Source of the DNA: Polaromonas sp. 39-63-25
Lineage (GTDB): Bacteria; Pseudomonadota; Gammaproteobacteria; Burkholderiales; Burkholderiaceae_C
Assembly: GCF_002278925.1 (NCBI RefSeq)
Contig: NZ_NCJH01000006.1
Location: 434,001-498,000 of the forward strand
Length of the DNA stretch: 64,000 bases
Reading direction: 5' to 3'
Positions within the stretch are counted from its first letter, which is position 1; the number at the start of each line of letters is the position of its first letter. The position numbers and the translations under genes were made by a program. This document shows positions 16,776 to 25,316 of the stretch, piece by piece. The notes under the pieces are model-generated. The model had not been told where the DNA came from and made no database searches. It saw only the letters and a program-made list of their open reading frames with translations.

Positions 16776-18751
16776 ACCGAACCCCGTTTGCCACGATTCG
16801 CTACATGTTTGAGGTACATCCCGGCTACCTTGTCGGATTGCGCCATCCAGACCAGAATTACAAAACCGAAGATCATGCTGTAAAACGGAATGTCTTGCCG
16901 AGGCGTTACGCCAAATTGTGTAATCGTGTTTGCCATGGTCAAGCCGAACATCGAGCAGAGTAAGGGATTGGATGTCAGTTTAAAAATCAATTGCTCACAG
17001 ACTTGCAAAATCAAAGCCAATATCGCCATACCTAACACAACCACCCACAGTGAGCCACTGAAATAAAAGAAGGCTGCAGCACCCGGCAAGCTGGCGAATT
17101 GCCAGATGGTGGAATCCATCCGTCGGTAATGCGAGTTGCTGATTTCCTGAAATTTGGTGGTCTTGCCAATTTCTCTTTTTTCCTTGGCGGCATCGAGTAG
17201 TAATTTACTGCTCTTGTCTGGATATGCATGCACAGCCATCACGCCCTCCAAGCCAATCCATCGGTCGACGGCCAAAGTCAGTATGCGTGAGAATGCGCCC
17301 GTACCGATTTGATAATAAAGTTCGCTGATTAGCTTACTTTTACTTTCTAACAGATTGGGAGGAGGTGAAGGCGGCGGCGCAGCATTTTTGACATTAACAA
17401 CTTTGTCTCGAACTACCAAATCATCACTTTTGATTTCATTTTTTGATAGAACTTTTTCAAGTGGTATTTGATCAGCAAGCCATTCACCAAGAAGTTTCTT
17501 CTGTGGCCCTCCGCTCAACAAAATACGCTCCAATTGAGTTTTCTCAGCAAGCCATTCATGAGAATAGAATTCTTGCAGATTTTCTTTTAATAAGAGCTTC
17601 TCTAGCTGCGCTTTTTCAGTGAGTAAATCTTGCAGATGCCCTTCCTGTCGATCTCCTTGCAGGATTAGTTTTTTTACGCGCGCTATTCCGCCTTCGAGAA
17701 CCTCCAGTCGGGACTGCTTTTTTTGTCGTTCCAGTTGAGCTTTCTCGGCAAACAGTTCAAGAAGATGTCCCTCATGGGGTTCCCCTTTTAAAATTAACCT
17801 CTTTGCCCTAGCTATTCCACCTTCAACAACTTCCAGGCGGGTCACTCGTTTTTGTTCTTCTGTGGTGAATCCACCAGCATGCGGATACATATAAGCACGG
17901 AAGGTCGTAACACCAGATATGGAAATCACCATCAGGGCGGTGAATGCCAAAAAGAGCGCAGCAAGTTTTATTCGTGACGCTTTTACAAGTAATTTCCTAT
18001 TTTCAAATAATGCAAATAACTGTGGAATGGTGTGAAAAATATATATTCCCCGACTTAACAGGCTGCCCGTGGAGGTTACTGCTTCAATAAGCAGCGCATA
18101 AATAGACGCTGAAATTCCCTTCTTCAACAATATCTCCCACCAAAGCAGGATCGTCAGCAGAAGGGCGCCGCCTATACTCACTTGCCACGCGATTAATGCA
18201 TTCAACGGCCAAGGCAATATCGTGCGTGGAACTAAGCCGATTTGCTGTATTCCCAATATTAAATTCAATGCGGCAATAGCAATTATTCCGAATAAAGAGA
18301 CTGGCCAGAGCCACCTCCTGGCAGCTGGGTACCAAACTGGTGCTTTCGCTTCATCTGCCGTAACCGCTCTGGAGTAGTTTTTCCGGAAGGGCGAAAGTAA
18401 TAATTTGCCAAGCATGACACCTGCACTCGCCGAGATGGCAACCCATAATACGCTGTTCCATGCAGTTGAAGATCCGTCAAAACCACCTGTCGGTTCCAAA
18501 TAAGGATAGTCAAGAAGCAAATGCGCGGTTATTTTCCCCCAAAAACCTAACCACAACGCCACAGATAAAAAGAGATAGCCGTAATGCGTGCGCTTCCCAA
18601 TTGAACTCAACAGCATCAACCAAAAGACCACCGAGAAAAGCATATAAAGCAGCTTCGACCCGGGATAGTTATTTGCCCCTGTGATGATCAGTGCTGCCGT
18701 GAACAGGCAGATGACAAAAACGAGACTGAATTTGAATAATTTTTTTGACAA
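16772..18751 (-). CDS. Wzy-like polytopic membrane protein A, with a long repeat insert
   Basis: I do not recognise a named family. The 659-residue protein has about 10-12 hydrophobic segments and shares blocks with its two upstream neighbours: LWLGFW, GIQQ-GLVPRT-LPWPLNAL, LLSRGIYIFHTIPQLFAL, DRWIGLEGVMAV, EISNS-Y, QFASLPGA, and MANT-Q-G-PRQ near the end. Size, topology and operon place suggest an O-antigen polymerase. Residues about 304-435 form a charged, probably coiled-coil insert: two 43-44-residue units (RLEVVEGGIARAKRLIL and RLEVLEGGIARVKKLIL, each followed by an EGHL-EKAQLE half) and two more degenerate 22-residue half-units. A proline run (PPPSPPP) follows at about 459-465. The start is TTG at 18751 with AGGTG five bases upstream. 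Base composition is AT-richer than the flanking sugar genes. Confidence 0.6.
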   Translation of the reverse strand: MSKKLFKFSLVFVICLFTAALIITGANNYPGSKLLYMLFSVVFWLMLLSSIGKRTHYGYLFLSVALWLGFWGKITAHLLLDYPYLEPTGGFDGSSTAWNSVLWVAISASAGVMLGKLLLSPFRKNYSRAVTADEAKAPVWYPAARRWLWPVSLFGIIAIAALNLILGIQQIGLVPRTILPWPLNALIAWQVSIGGALLLTILLWWEILLKKGISASIYALLIEAVTSTGSLLSRGIYIFHTIPQLFALFENRKLLVKASRIKLAALFLAFTALMVISISGVTTFRAYMYPHAGGFTTEEQKRVTRLEVVEGGIARAKRLILKGEPHEGHLLELFAEKAQLERQKKQSRLEVLEGGIARVKKLILQGDRQEGHLQDLLTEKAQLEKLLLKENLQEFYSHEWLAEKTQLERILLSGGPQKKLLGEWLADQIPLEKVLSKNEIKSDDLVVRDKVVNVKNAAPPPSPPPNLLESKSKLISELYYQIGTGAFSRILTLAVDRWIGLEGVMAVHAYPDKSSKLLLDAAKEKREIGKTTKFQEISNSHYRRMDSTIWQFASLPGAAAFFYFSGSLWVVVLGMAILALILQVCEQLIFKLTSNPLLCSMFGLTMANTITQFGVTPRQDIPFYSMIFGFVILVWMAQSDKVAGMYLKHVANRGKRGSV

Positions 18752-18920
18752 TTTTCACCTATTCGAAATGCGTAATAATTTTTATATGCAGAAGCGGCGT
18801 TTTTTTATTTGACTGCAAAAATGAGCATTCATTGCAGTTGATTTGACCTGCTTGTATAAAATTAGAAATCCATATTAATAATTCGCATGGCTTTTAGGGA
18901 TGGGGGTTGCATCTATCACA

Positions 18921-18976
18921 AAGAAGAAGAAGAAGAAGAAGAAGAAGAAGAAGAAGAAGAAGAAGAAGAAGAAGAA
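18921..18976 (-). repeat. Trinucleotide microsatellite, (TTC) about 18 copies on the coding strand
   Basis: The plus strand shows an uninterrupted AAG tract of 56 bases (18 full units plus two bases). It begins 6 bases after the stop codon of membrane protein B and about 170 bases before the start of protein A, inside the 231-base spacer 18752-18982. The rest of that spacer is AT-rich with no recognisable gene. Confidence 0.95.
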
Positions 18977-18982
18977 ATTTTG

Positions 18983-20770
18983 TTAATTGATGCTGCTGCA
19001 AAATCTGATTTTTTTAAATATCTTGAAAAGAAATTCAGATTGCAGCAGCGAGATAACTAGAACTCCCAGGAGAATCATGAAGAAATATGGCAAATTCTGC
19101 CTTGGTGCCGCGCCTAATTGGGCTACTGTATTAGCCATAGTCAATCCAACTAAAGCGCAAAGAAACGGATTTCCTGTGACGGCGAAGATGGCGCGTTCAC
19201 TGAGTAGAAGAAGCAAAGTAAGTCCAAACATGCCTGCGACGACAAACCACAATGAACCACCGACAAGAAAAAATCCCATGGCTCCCGGGAGACTGGCAAA
19301 CTGATTTTTTGTTTTATCCATCTCCGCATACAGAGAGTTGCTTATTTTTTGATATGAAGTAATTTTCCCAACTTCACGCTTCTCGGTAATGGCATTTGAG
19401 AGCGAATCAATATTTTTTTCGCCGTGTGACTGCACGGCCATTACTCCCTCTATGCCGATCCAGCGATCGGCTGCAAGTTGAAGAATATTGGAAATCACTG
19501 TTTTTATCGAGCTGGCCATTTTTGCAGAGACCTCAAGAACAGTTCCTGACGAAGTATTGTCATAAGAATGGCCGGATGTACTATCGGTAGGCATATCCGA
19601 AGTTAATCTGTCTTTTTCTTGCAGCAATTTTTGCAGTTGCATCTCTTGGTTTTTTCCGGCTTTTATCATCATCGTTATTTCAGCGATGGCACTTTCCAGT
19701 ATCTGAAGGCGAGGCGACGTGTTTTGGGAGGGGGCGTTTTCCGCTTGTGTTGTCGATCGATTGCCTGGCGCGTCAATGGCAGAATCGCTTCGCGATACTT
19801 GCCAATAAAAATCTGATCTTAGGGCTGTGACGGCCCCAATCGAAATAACAAAAAGACAGGCGACGACCAAGCCAAATGCGACAGCCCCTAGCCTTCCAAT
19901 GCCGTTCAGATGCCTACGGTTATGCAAAAGAGCCATTAGCTGCGGCAGTACGTGAAAGATGTAAGCAGCACGGCTTAAAAGAGAGACCGTAGAGGCAAAT
20001 GCCTCCAGGAGAATTGCATAGGCCGGCAAGGTCGCACGCCGCCTCAGTCCAATATCCCAATGCAACAGGGTTGCGACGCCCATAGCGGAGCCTATGCTCA
20101 CAGTCCATGATATCAATGCATTGAGTGGCCAGGGCAGAACGGTTCTGGGGACCAAGCCGGCCTGCTGGATTCCGAGAGCGGCGTTCAGTACAGCAAGAGA
20201 AACAATGACAAACAACAGGCCCACCCAAAGCGACACTCTGGCTGACGGGTACCAGCGCGGCACATGGGTACTGTCAGACTGTATTTCTGCCACATCATTT
20301 TTCCTTCGCCAGCAACAAACAGCATGCCCCGCAATGACTGCGACGGCACCGACAATTCCGACCCATAGCACGTTGTCCCATGCCAATTTTTCGCCCATTG
20401 AATAGCTTACTGGCGCTATCCATGTCGCCCGGTACCAAGGGTAGCCTGGGCCGTAGAAATCTCCGACGGGCTCTACAAAAGGGTAGTCAAATAAAAGATG
20501 TACGGTGAACTTGAACCAGAACCCGAGCCAGAGAAATAGCACGAGAAAAAAGTAACTGTAGCTGGCTCGTTGAAAAAACCCACTGATCAATAACAACAGG
20601 AAGGCCGCGGAAAAAAGTAGATAGACCAGACCGGACGAGGGGTATTTTGTCGCGGCAAGGCCTGTCAGGACACACCAGAAAATAAGACCAGCAGCGATGG
20701 CAAGTTTTCTTGCTTTGCCAGCAGGCATATCGCTTGGGGAATCAGTCGCCATTTTCCAAAGCCGGTTCAC
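18983..20770 (-). CDS. Wzy-like polytopic membrane protein B, with one repeat unit
   Basis: This 595-residue paralog of proteins A and C has the shared blocks LWLGFWFKFTVHLLFDYPF, ALGIQQAGLVPRTVLPWP, SLLSRAAYIFHVLPQL, DRWIGIEGVMAV, QKISNSLYAEMD, QFASLPGAMGFF and LTMANTVAQLGAAPRQ. The loop between about 320 and 430 holds a single copy of the repeat (RLQILESAIAEITMMIKAG then QLQKLLQEKDRL, about 353-391), flanked by Ser/Thr/Asn-rich sequence. It is probably a polymerase-like protein in the inner membrane; no catalytic residue can be named. The start is GTG at 20770 overlapping the TGA of gene C; an ATG at codon 7 is possible. A TTC microsatellite follows its stop. Confidence 0.6.
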   Translation of the reverse strand: MNRLWKMATDSPSDMPAGKARKLAIAAGLIFWCVLTGLAATKYPSSGLVYLLFSAAFLLLLISGFFQRASYSYFFLVLFLWLGFWFKFTVHLLFDYPFVEPVGDFYGPGYPWYRATWIAPVSYSMGEKLAWDNVLWVGIVGAVAVIAGHAVCCWRRKNDVAEIQSDSTHVPRWYPSARVSLWVGLLFVIVSLAVLNAALGIQQAGLVPRTVLPWPLNALISWTVSIGSAMGVATLLHWDIGLRRRATLPAYAILLEAFASTVSLLSRAAYIFHVLPQLMALLHNRRHLNGIGRLGAVAFGLVVACLFVISIGAVTALRSDFYWQVSRSDSAIDAPGNRSTTQAENAPSQNTSPRLQILESAIAEITMMIKAGKNQEMQLQKLLQEKDRLTSDMPTDSTSGHSYDNTSSGTVLEVSAKMASSIKTVISNILQLAADRWIGIEGVMAVQSHGEKNIDSLSNAITEKREVGKITSYQKISNSLYAEMDKTKNQFASLPGAMGFFLVGGSLWFVVAGMFGLTLLLLLSERAIFAVTGNPFLCALVGLTMANTVAQLGAAPRQNLPYFFMILLGVLVISLLQSEFLFKIFKKIRFCSSIN

Positions 20771-22257
20771 GATTTACCTCGCCAGGCATGAGTGACGAAT
20801 CGGTTAAACATGGCGGATTGGATTACCCAAATAATTACCACTGTGGCAGCAATCATTCCCAAGTGCGGAACTAGTTGCCGCGGGGTAACGCCCAGTTGCG
20901 CAATCGCATTTGCGACGTTGACCCCATACAGCGCGCATAAGGTAACGTTTCCTGTCATCAAGAGGACCAGCCGTTCGCTGCACATCGCAACAAAAGTTAG
21001 AAAAAACATGCCAAAAATTACATACCAAGCACTGCCAGAATAATATAAAAAGGCAGTCGCCCCCGGTAAACTTGCAAACTGATATTTGGAGCCATCAACC
21101 TCTTGATATGCCGAATTACTTATTTTTTGATAAACATCAACATTATCAATGGATGATTGGACCATCAGTGCATTAAAGAAAAGCGCGGGGCTTTTTTTTG
21201 GGTATGAAGATACGGCTAATACCCCTTCTATGCCTATCCAGCGGTTGATAATCAACTGGTGTAGCAATTTCAATCGAATTGAAGATGTTGCGGCAAGCTC
21301 ATTTTTAGAATAGGAAGCTGGTAGCTTATCAATCGAAGCTATTGAGCCGATTTTGGGCGAGTAGTAAACATCCCTTAATAGGGAAACACTAATTACTGAT
21401 CCAACAAAAAGAATAAAAAATACAATGACTATTAATATAGCATTTTTTTTATGCATCGAAAAAATAGAACCTCTATTAACTATTAACGCAAGCAACTGAG
21501 GTATTACATGAAACAAATAGACGCTTCGACTAAGCAGTGAGACTGTTGAAAAAAGAGCCTCTACCAATATCGCATAGACTGGAATCACTAGATTTTTCCT
21601 AAGGCCTATATCCCACCACAAAAAAGTAGCAGCAGCCATACTAAATCCAGTGCTCAGCAACCAGTAGGTCACAGCATTAAGCGGCCAGTACAAACGAGTA
21701 CGGGGAACTAATCCGCTTTGCTGAATCCCGTATATACCGTTTAATAGCGCAAGTCCGATAATACTAGCGATCAAAATCATCCATAGCCACGATCTAAAAC
21801 GCGAGTACCAGATTGGTGGTATTATTTTTTTTCTTATCGCCACAGTAGAACCAAATTTCGTGAATTTGTACAGAAGGCGTGCAAACATTACTGCGGTGCT
21901 TCCAGCAATTGCGATCCAGAGTGCATGGTCCCATCCAGAAGCTGATTCCAAAAAATATCCTACTGGCTCTTCAAATGGAAAATAACCAAGCAAAAGAAAA
22001 TTGGCAGTAAATTTAAACCAAAAACCTAGCCAGAGAAATATTGTTAAAAACAAGTAGCTGTACGTGCTCGGATAGTAAATCCCGCTGAGCAAAAGTGTAG
22101 AAAAAGAAACTGTAAAAAGTAGGTAGATGAATTTCGACCCGATGTAGCCGATGAATCCAGCTGTAAACAGAAATGCGAAAACTGCGAGCGCGATCCAAAC
22201 ACCCAGCTTGGGTGAAAAAGGAGCAGACAGGAGCGTTGAGGATGTCTTAACTTGCAT
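20767..22257 (-). CDS. Wzy-like polytopic membrane protein C, without repeat insert
   Basis: The 496-residue, first-transcribed member of the trio is the most compact. It shares LWLGFWFKFTANFLL, IYGIQQSGLVPRTRLYWP, SLLSRSVYLFHVIPQLLAL, NRWIGIEGVLAV, QKISNSAYQEVD, QFASLPGATAFLYYSG and VANAIAQLGVTPRQ with the others. The loop that carries the repeat in A and B is only about 45 residues here (about 296-338) and has none. This is probably the basal form of the family. A Wzy-type polymerase role is inferred from topology and the cluster. The gene is notably AT-rich. Its start (ATG 22257) lies 2 bases after the GT10 gene's stop. Confidence 0.6.
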   Translation of the reverse strand: MQVKTSSTLLSAPFSPKLGVWIALAVFAFLFTAGFIGYIGSKFIYLLFTVSFSTLLLSGIYYPSTYSYLFLTIFLWLGFWFKFTANFLLLGYFPFEEPVGYFLESASGWDHALWIAIAGSTAVMFARLLYKFTKFGSTVAIRKKIIPPIWYSRFRSWLWMILIASIIGLALLNGIYGIQQSGLVPRTRLYWPLNAVTYWLLSTGFSMAAATFLWWDIGLRKNLVIPVYAILVEALFSTVSLLSRSVYLFHVIPQLLALIVNRGSIFSMHKKNAILIVIVFFILFVGSVISVSLLRDVYYSPKIGSIASIDKLPASYSKNELAATSSIRLKLLHQLIINRWIGIEGVLAVSSYPKKSPALFFNALMVQSSIDNVDVYQKISNSAYQEVDGSKYQFASLPGATAFLYYSGSAWYVIFGMFFLTFVAMCSERLVLLMTGNVTLCALYGVNVANAIAQLGVTPRQLVPHLGMIAATVVIIWVIQSAMFNRFVTHAWRGKS

Positions 22258-22259
22258 AT

Positions 22260-23300
22260 CTAATCTGCAAAAAAAACATGATTGAGAGAGTCATAAAATT
22301 TCAAGCCATCCTCGCTTCGAATAAAGTTCCGACCGGCGTTTCGCATCTTCATGATCTCGGCTGGAGTGATTTTCATCATCGCGTCGTACGCTTCTGACCA
22401 CGACTTAAACGCTCTGCAGTCAACGTAAGTATTTGACGGTACAAGGGCCGCGATATCAGGAGCTCCAAGGTAGAGTGGGATGGTCCCCGAATAGAGACAA
22501 TCAAATATTTTCTCGGTGACGTAGCCTTTCATGGCCATGTTCTCGAAACACAGGCTGAACTTGTACTGGCTCAAAACTTCGTATTTCGAATCGCATGCCC
22601 CCTTGTAGATCGACATCAGCGTCTTGCGGTTTCTCCAGTAGGGCAGCCACATCGAGGCGCGCGACCACCATTTAGCCCAGCCTCGGCCATACAGGTCGAC
22701 GACACCGAGCGGCGCTAGAGCAGCCATCGCTTCAATTCGTTTGCTGTAAAGTTCGTGCGGGACTTTTCGCGGTATGTGATTGCCATTGATCACGACGATG
22801 CGATCAAGGCGCTCAGACCGCTCCCAACACTGAAGGATCACTTCATCGCGCGGTTGCGGCCAATACAGCTGCCGAAGTTTGGAGAGATCAACTCCCTTCA
22901 GACTGTAGCCATCTCCTATGGTGTTGTGAACATACACAGTTTCAAAAGCTGCTGTCAGCTCTGGCAAAGCTTTGTAGAGGCGTGGATCTACCACCGGTGG
23001 TTCGAAAATGATGAAGGCCTTCAAGCACACGTCGGCTCGTTCAAGCAGCGCTTTGTAGTTGTCGAGAACGCCCAGCGAATAATAGTTGCTGACCGCCTCA
23101 CCCTTTGGCGCTTTCATGAGATAGTCCGCAGTCCGCAGATCTTTTCCTGCTGCTCTGAAGGCTTGGCGCACGCGTGCATAGGGAACGAGGGAATCGTCCC
23201 GGTTGAGCGTCGCATTCGATATGTCGAACAGCCTGTCTTCGTAGTAGGCCGGCGAAGGTGGATCAACGTATGTCATATCGGGGGCGTTGTCGGGAATCAC
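22260..23300 (-). CDS. GT10-family alpha-(1,3)-fucosyltransferase-like glycosyltransferase
   Basis: The C-terminal half carries the GT10 donor-site signature FSLCFENMAMKGYVTEKIFD followed by CLYSGTIPLYLGAPDIAALV, diagnostic of GDP-fucose-type alpha-1,3/1,4-fucosyltransferases. The N-terminal acceptor domain is divergent (VYVHNTIGDGYSLKGVDLS is visible). The product is about 346 residues from the GTG at 23300, which overlaps the upstream TGA by 4 bases; an ATG at 23276 is the alternative. The donor may be GDP-colitose rather than GDP-fucose, because the cluster encodes ColD next to Gmd and the adjacent reductase looks ColC-like. No membrane segment is seen. Confidence 0.85.
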   Translation of the reverse strand: MIPDNAPDMTYVDPPSPAYYEDRLFDISNATLNRDDSLVPYARVRQAFRAAGKDLRTADYLMKAPKGEAVSNYYSLGVLDNYKALLERADVCLKAFIIFEPPVVDPRLYKALPELTAAFETVYVHNTIGDGYSLKGVDLSKLRQLYWPQPRDEVILQCWERSERLDRIVVINGNHIPRKVPHELYSKRIEAMAALAPLGVVDLYGRGWAKWWSRASMWLPYWRNRKTLMSIYKGACDSKYEVLSQYKFSLCFENMAMKGYVTEKIFDCLYSGTIPLYLGAPDIAALVPSNTYVDCRAFKSWSEAYDAMMKITPAEIMKMRNAGRNFIRSEDGLKFYDSLNHVFFAD

Positions 23301-24325
23301 TTGTTGGTCATCCTCTTCATATGGATCAATGACGCCTTGGCAAGGCGATGGCATCGCAGCGATAACATCATTTTCAGATACAGGCCCAGCGCCAGCACGG
23401 CCATGCCGCGCCGCGTCTGCCAGGCGGCCTTCAGCGCACTCATGGAAAAAATGTCGGGGCACAGTGCCGCGGCCTGTTCAGGCTGGTCCTGCAGCAGCGC
23501 GTTGACGGCCCGCATCACCTGGTCCCTGCGCTCAAGGCGTTGGTAATTCTTCAGGTCGTGCGCAGTCAGCAGGCTCCGGACGTCTGGTTGGGCCAGATAG
23601 TGATCAACGACACTGAAAAATGCGGCGCGACCGGTATCGACACGCGCATTGGCCGACCACTGGCTCCGGCTGATACGGTAGCGCATGGTTGCTTGCGGAA
23701 GGATACCGACCGGACCGCGCTGCAGCATCCTGAGCCACACGTCGAGGTCAGCGCTTGATCCGAACAGCTCGCCTCGCCACGATTTGATGTCCTCCTGGTA
23801 GACGCTGGTCAGCGCCATCACGCTGGGGCAGATCAGGAAATTCGAATGCTCCAAAATGGCCTTGAGCACCTCTGGAAAATAATGCAAAGGCCCGCCTGCG
23901 GCAAGATTCTTCGGCTGGCGAATCTCTCCGATGAGCAGGTCATGCTCGTTGATCAGCAACGCCTCCGTAAATACCGCGCCGGCCTGCGGGTGCTGCTCCA
24001 AAAACGCCACCTGGGTAGCCACCATTTCGGGCTCGTAGATGTCGTCAGCGTGGTAGATAGCGGTGTACTTGCCTTTGGCAAGCGCTATGCAGCGGTTGAA
24101 ATTTCCTTCAGCGCCCGCATTGACAGCATTGCGGAACAGGGTGATGCGTTCATCGGGGAAGCTCTCCACGACAGCCGCGGTGCCGTCGCTGGAGTTGTTG
24201 TCGACGACATGGACCAGAATATTTTGGTATGTCTGACTTAACACCGAACGGATTGTTGCCGCGATCGTTTTCTCCGCGTTATAGGTCGGAATGCAGATGC
24301 AGACTAATGGTGTGAGGTTAGACAT
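23297..24325 (-). CDS. Family 2 glycosyltransferase
   Basis: The 342-residue protein has a GT-A fold with the family start VCICIPTYNAEKTIAATIRS, the VVDNNSSDGTA segment and the metal-binding YHADDIYEPE (DxD-type HADD). A second acidic block is SADLDVWLRM. A hydrophobic stretch near the C terminus (VLALGLYLKMMLSL) may associate with the membrane. The ATG at 24325 overlaps the stop of the upstream gene by 8 bases; longer in-frame sequence has no family features. Sugar and acceptor are unknown. Confidence 0.88.
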   Translation of the reverse strand: MSNLTPLVCICIPTYNAEKTIAATIRSVLSQTYQNILVHVVDNNSSDGTAAVVESFPDERITLFRNAVNAGAEGNFNRCIALAKGKYTAIYHADDIYEPEMVATQVAFLEQHPQAGAVFTEALLINEHDLLIGEIRQPKNLAAGGPLHYFPEVLKAILEHSNFLICPSVMALTSVYQEDIKSWRGELFGSSADLDVWLRMLQRGPVGILPQATMRYRISRSQWSANARVDTGRAAFFSVVDHYLAQPDVRSLLTAHDLKNYQRLERRDQVMRAVNALLQDQPEQAAALCPDIFSMSALKAAWQTRRGMAVLALGLYLKMMLSLRCHRLAKASLIHMKRMTNK

Positions 24326-25316
24326 AAGCAAGCCCCATGCGTTCAAACACCCGTGCAAAGCGTTTTTGGAATGTGTGCTCGGCCAAGGTTCGCTGATGCC
24401 CCGCACGGGCTACAGACTCCCTCAGGGCGTCGTTCGCCAGATAGAGTTTGACTTTTTGAAGCAGATCGTCCGGGTCCAGATACACACCAATCTCGGCGCC
24501 GATCTCATAGTGTCTTTCCAGCCCCTCCACGTAATAGGAAAGCTGAAAGCCACCAGAGCCATTGATCTCGAAATGCCGGGCTTTTAGCTGCTCGACAGAC
24601 TTTGGCGAGCGAATGCGGTTGATCAAACCTCTGGGAGATGCGAGCAGATAACGCGCATCCCAGGACGCTGAATTGGACATGTTCAGATTGATACGGCTTT
24701 CATTGAACAGCGCCACCATCTGCTCGTGGGAAACGATGCCGCCAGGCCAGCGATAGCCTACGGCTTTGACGGCGAAACCCTCCTTGTGCAAGCGTTTGAT
24801 CAGCCATTCCCGGTAAGGATGCCACGCCCCCACAAACGACACGTCGTATTGTTTAGGTGAACCGGTCTCACGATAAAGCTTTTCGTTGCAGCCAAACGGG
24901 AAGTGAATGGCGTTGGGCAACCCTAAAGCCGCGTATTTCCTTTCGCCATAAACATCGGGGGTGGTAAAAAAATCAAAATGCCGGGCCCAGAATTGGGAAA
25001 ACTCGACGCGCCAGGTATCGTCATGAAAGAAGCACAAGGTGCGGGTGTGCTGGCGCAGTTGGCTCACCGTGGCGGGGTCGAGCTGGTCGGTATACAGCGA
25101 GAACATGGCCAAATCCGGCTTGGAAGACTGCACCAGTGCCAGCAACTGGTGGTTCATCTCGCTCTTGCCCAGGCGCTTGAGCTCAGCCATGTAATCAAAC
25201 ATGGCCACATCGTGGCCGAGATCCTTCAGGCTTTGGTAGAAGTTGTAGTACTCATAGGAGTGTCCACGTGAGGGATCGCCATAGTCATACTCCATGCATG
25301 CAAGCAGAATTTTCAT
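24318..25316 (-). CDS. CgeB-like glycosyltransferase
   Basis: The 332-residue GT-B protein resembles the CgeB/YkvP group. Its N terminus is KILLACMEYDYGDPSRGHSYEYY, shown here only in part: KILLACMEYDYGDP. Further marks are LCFFHDDTWR, FPFGCNEKLYR, YDVSFVGAWHPYREWLIKRL and the C-terminal RHFEINGSGGFQLSYYVEGL, the characteristic donor-site block of this group. The sugar it transfers is unknown. Its ATG overlaps the stop of the flippase gene by 4 bases. Confidence 0.8.
   Translation of the reverse strand: MKILLACMEYDYGDPSRGHSYEYYNFYQSLKDLGHDVAMFDYMAELKRLGKSEMNHQLLALVQSSKPDLAMFSLYTDQLDPATVSQLRQHTRTLCFFHDDTWRVEFSQFWARHFDFFTTPDVYGERKYAALGLPNAIHFPFGCNEKLYRETGSPKQYDVSFVGAWHPYREWLIKRLHKEGFAVKAVGYRWPGGIVSHEQMVALFNESRINLNMSNSASWDARYLLASPRGLINRIRSPKSVEQLKARHFEINGSGGFQLSYYVEGLERHYEIGAEIGVYLDPDDLLQKVKLYLANDALRESVARAGHQRTLAEHTFQKRFARVFERMGLAYV

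Noticed and set aside
18921-18976. AAG tract as a poly-Lys or poly-Glu coding stretch or as a CRISPR-like array
   Set aside because: It lies between a stop codon and the next start; no frame through it joins a supported gene, and there are no spacers.
22260-23462. Longer form of the GT10 gene starting at 23462
   Set aside because: The extra 54 residues are encoded inside the GT2 gene and are not family-like; GTG 23300 or ATG 23276 fits the junction better.
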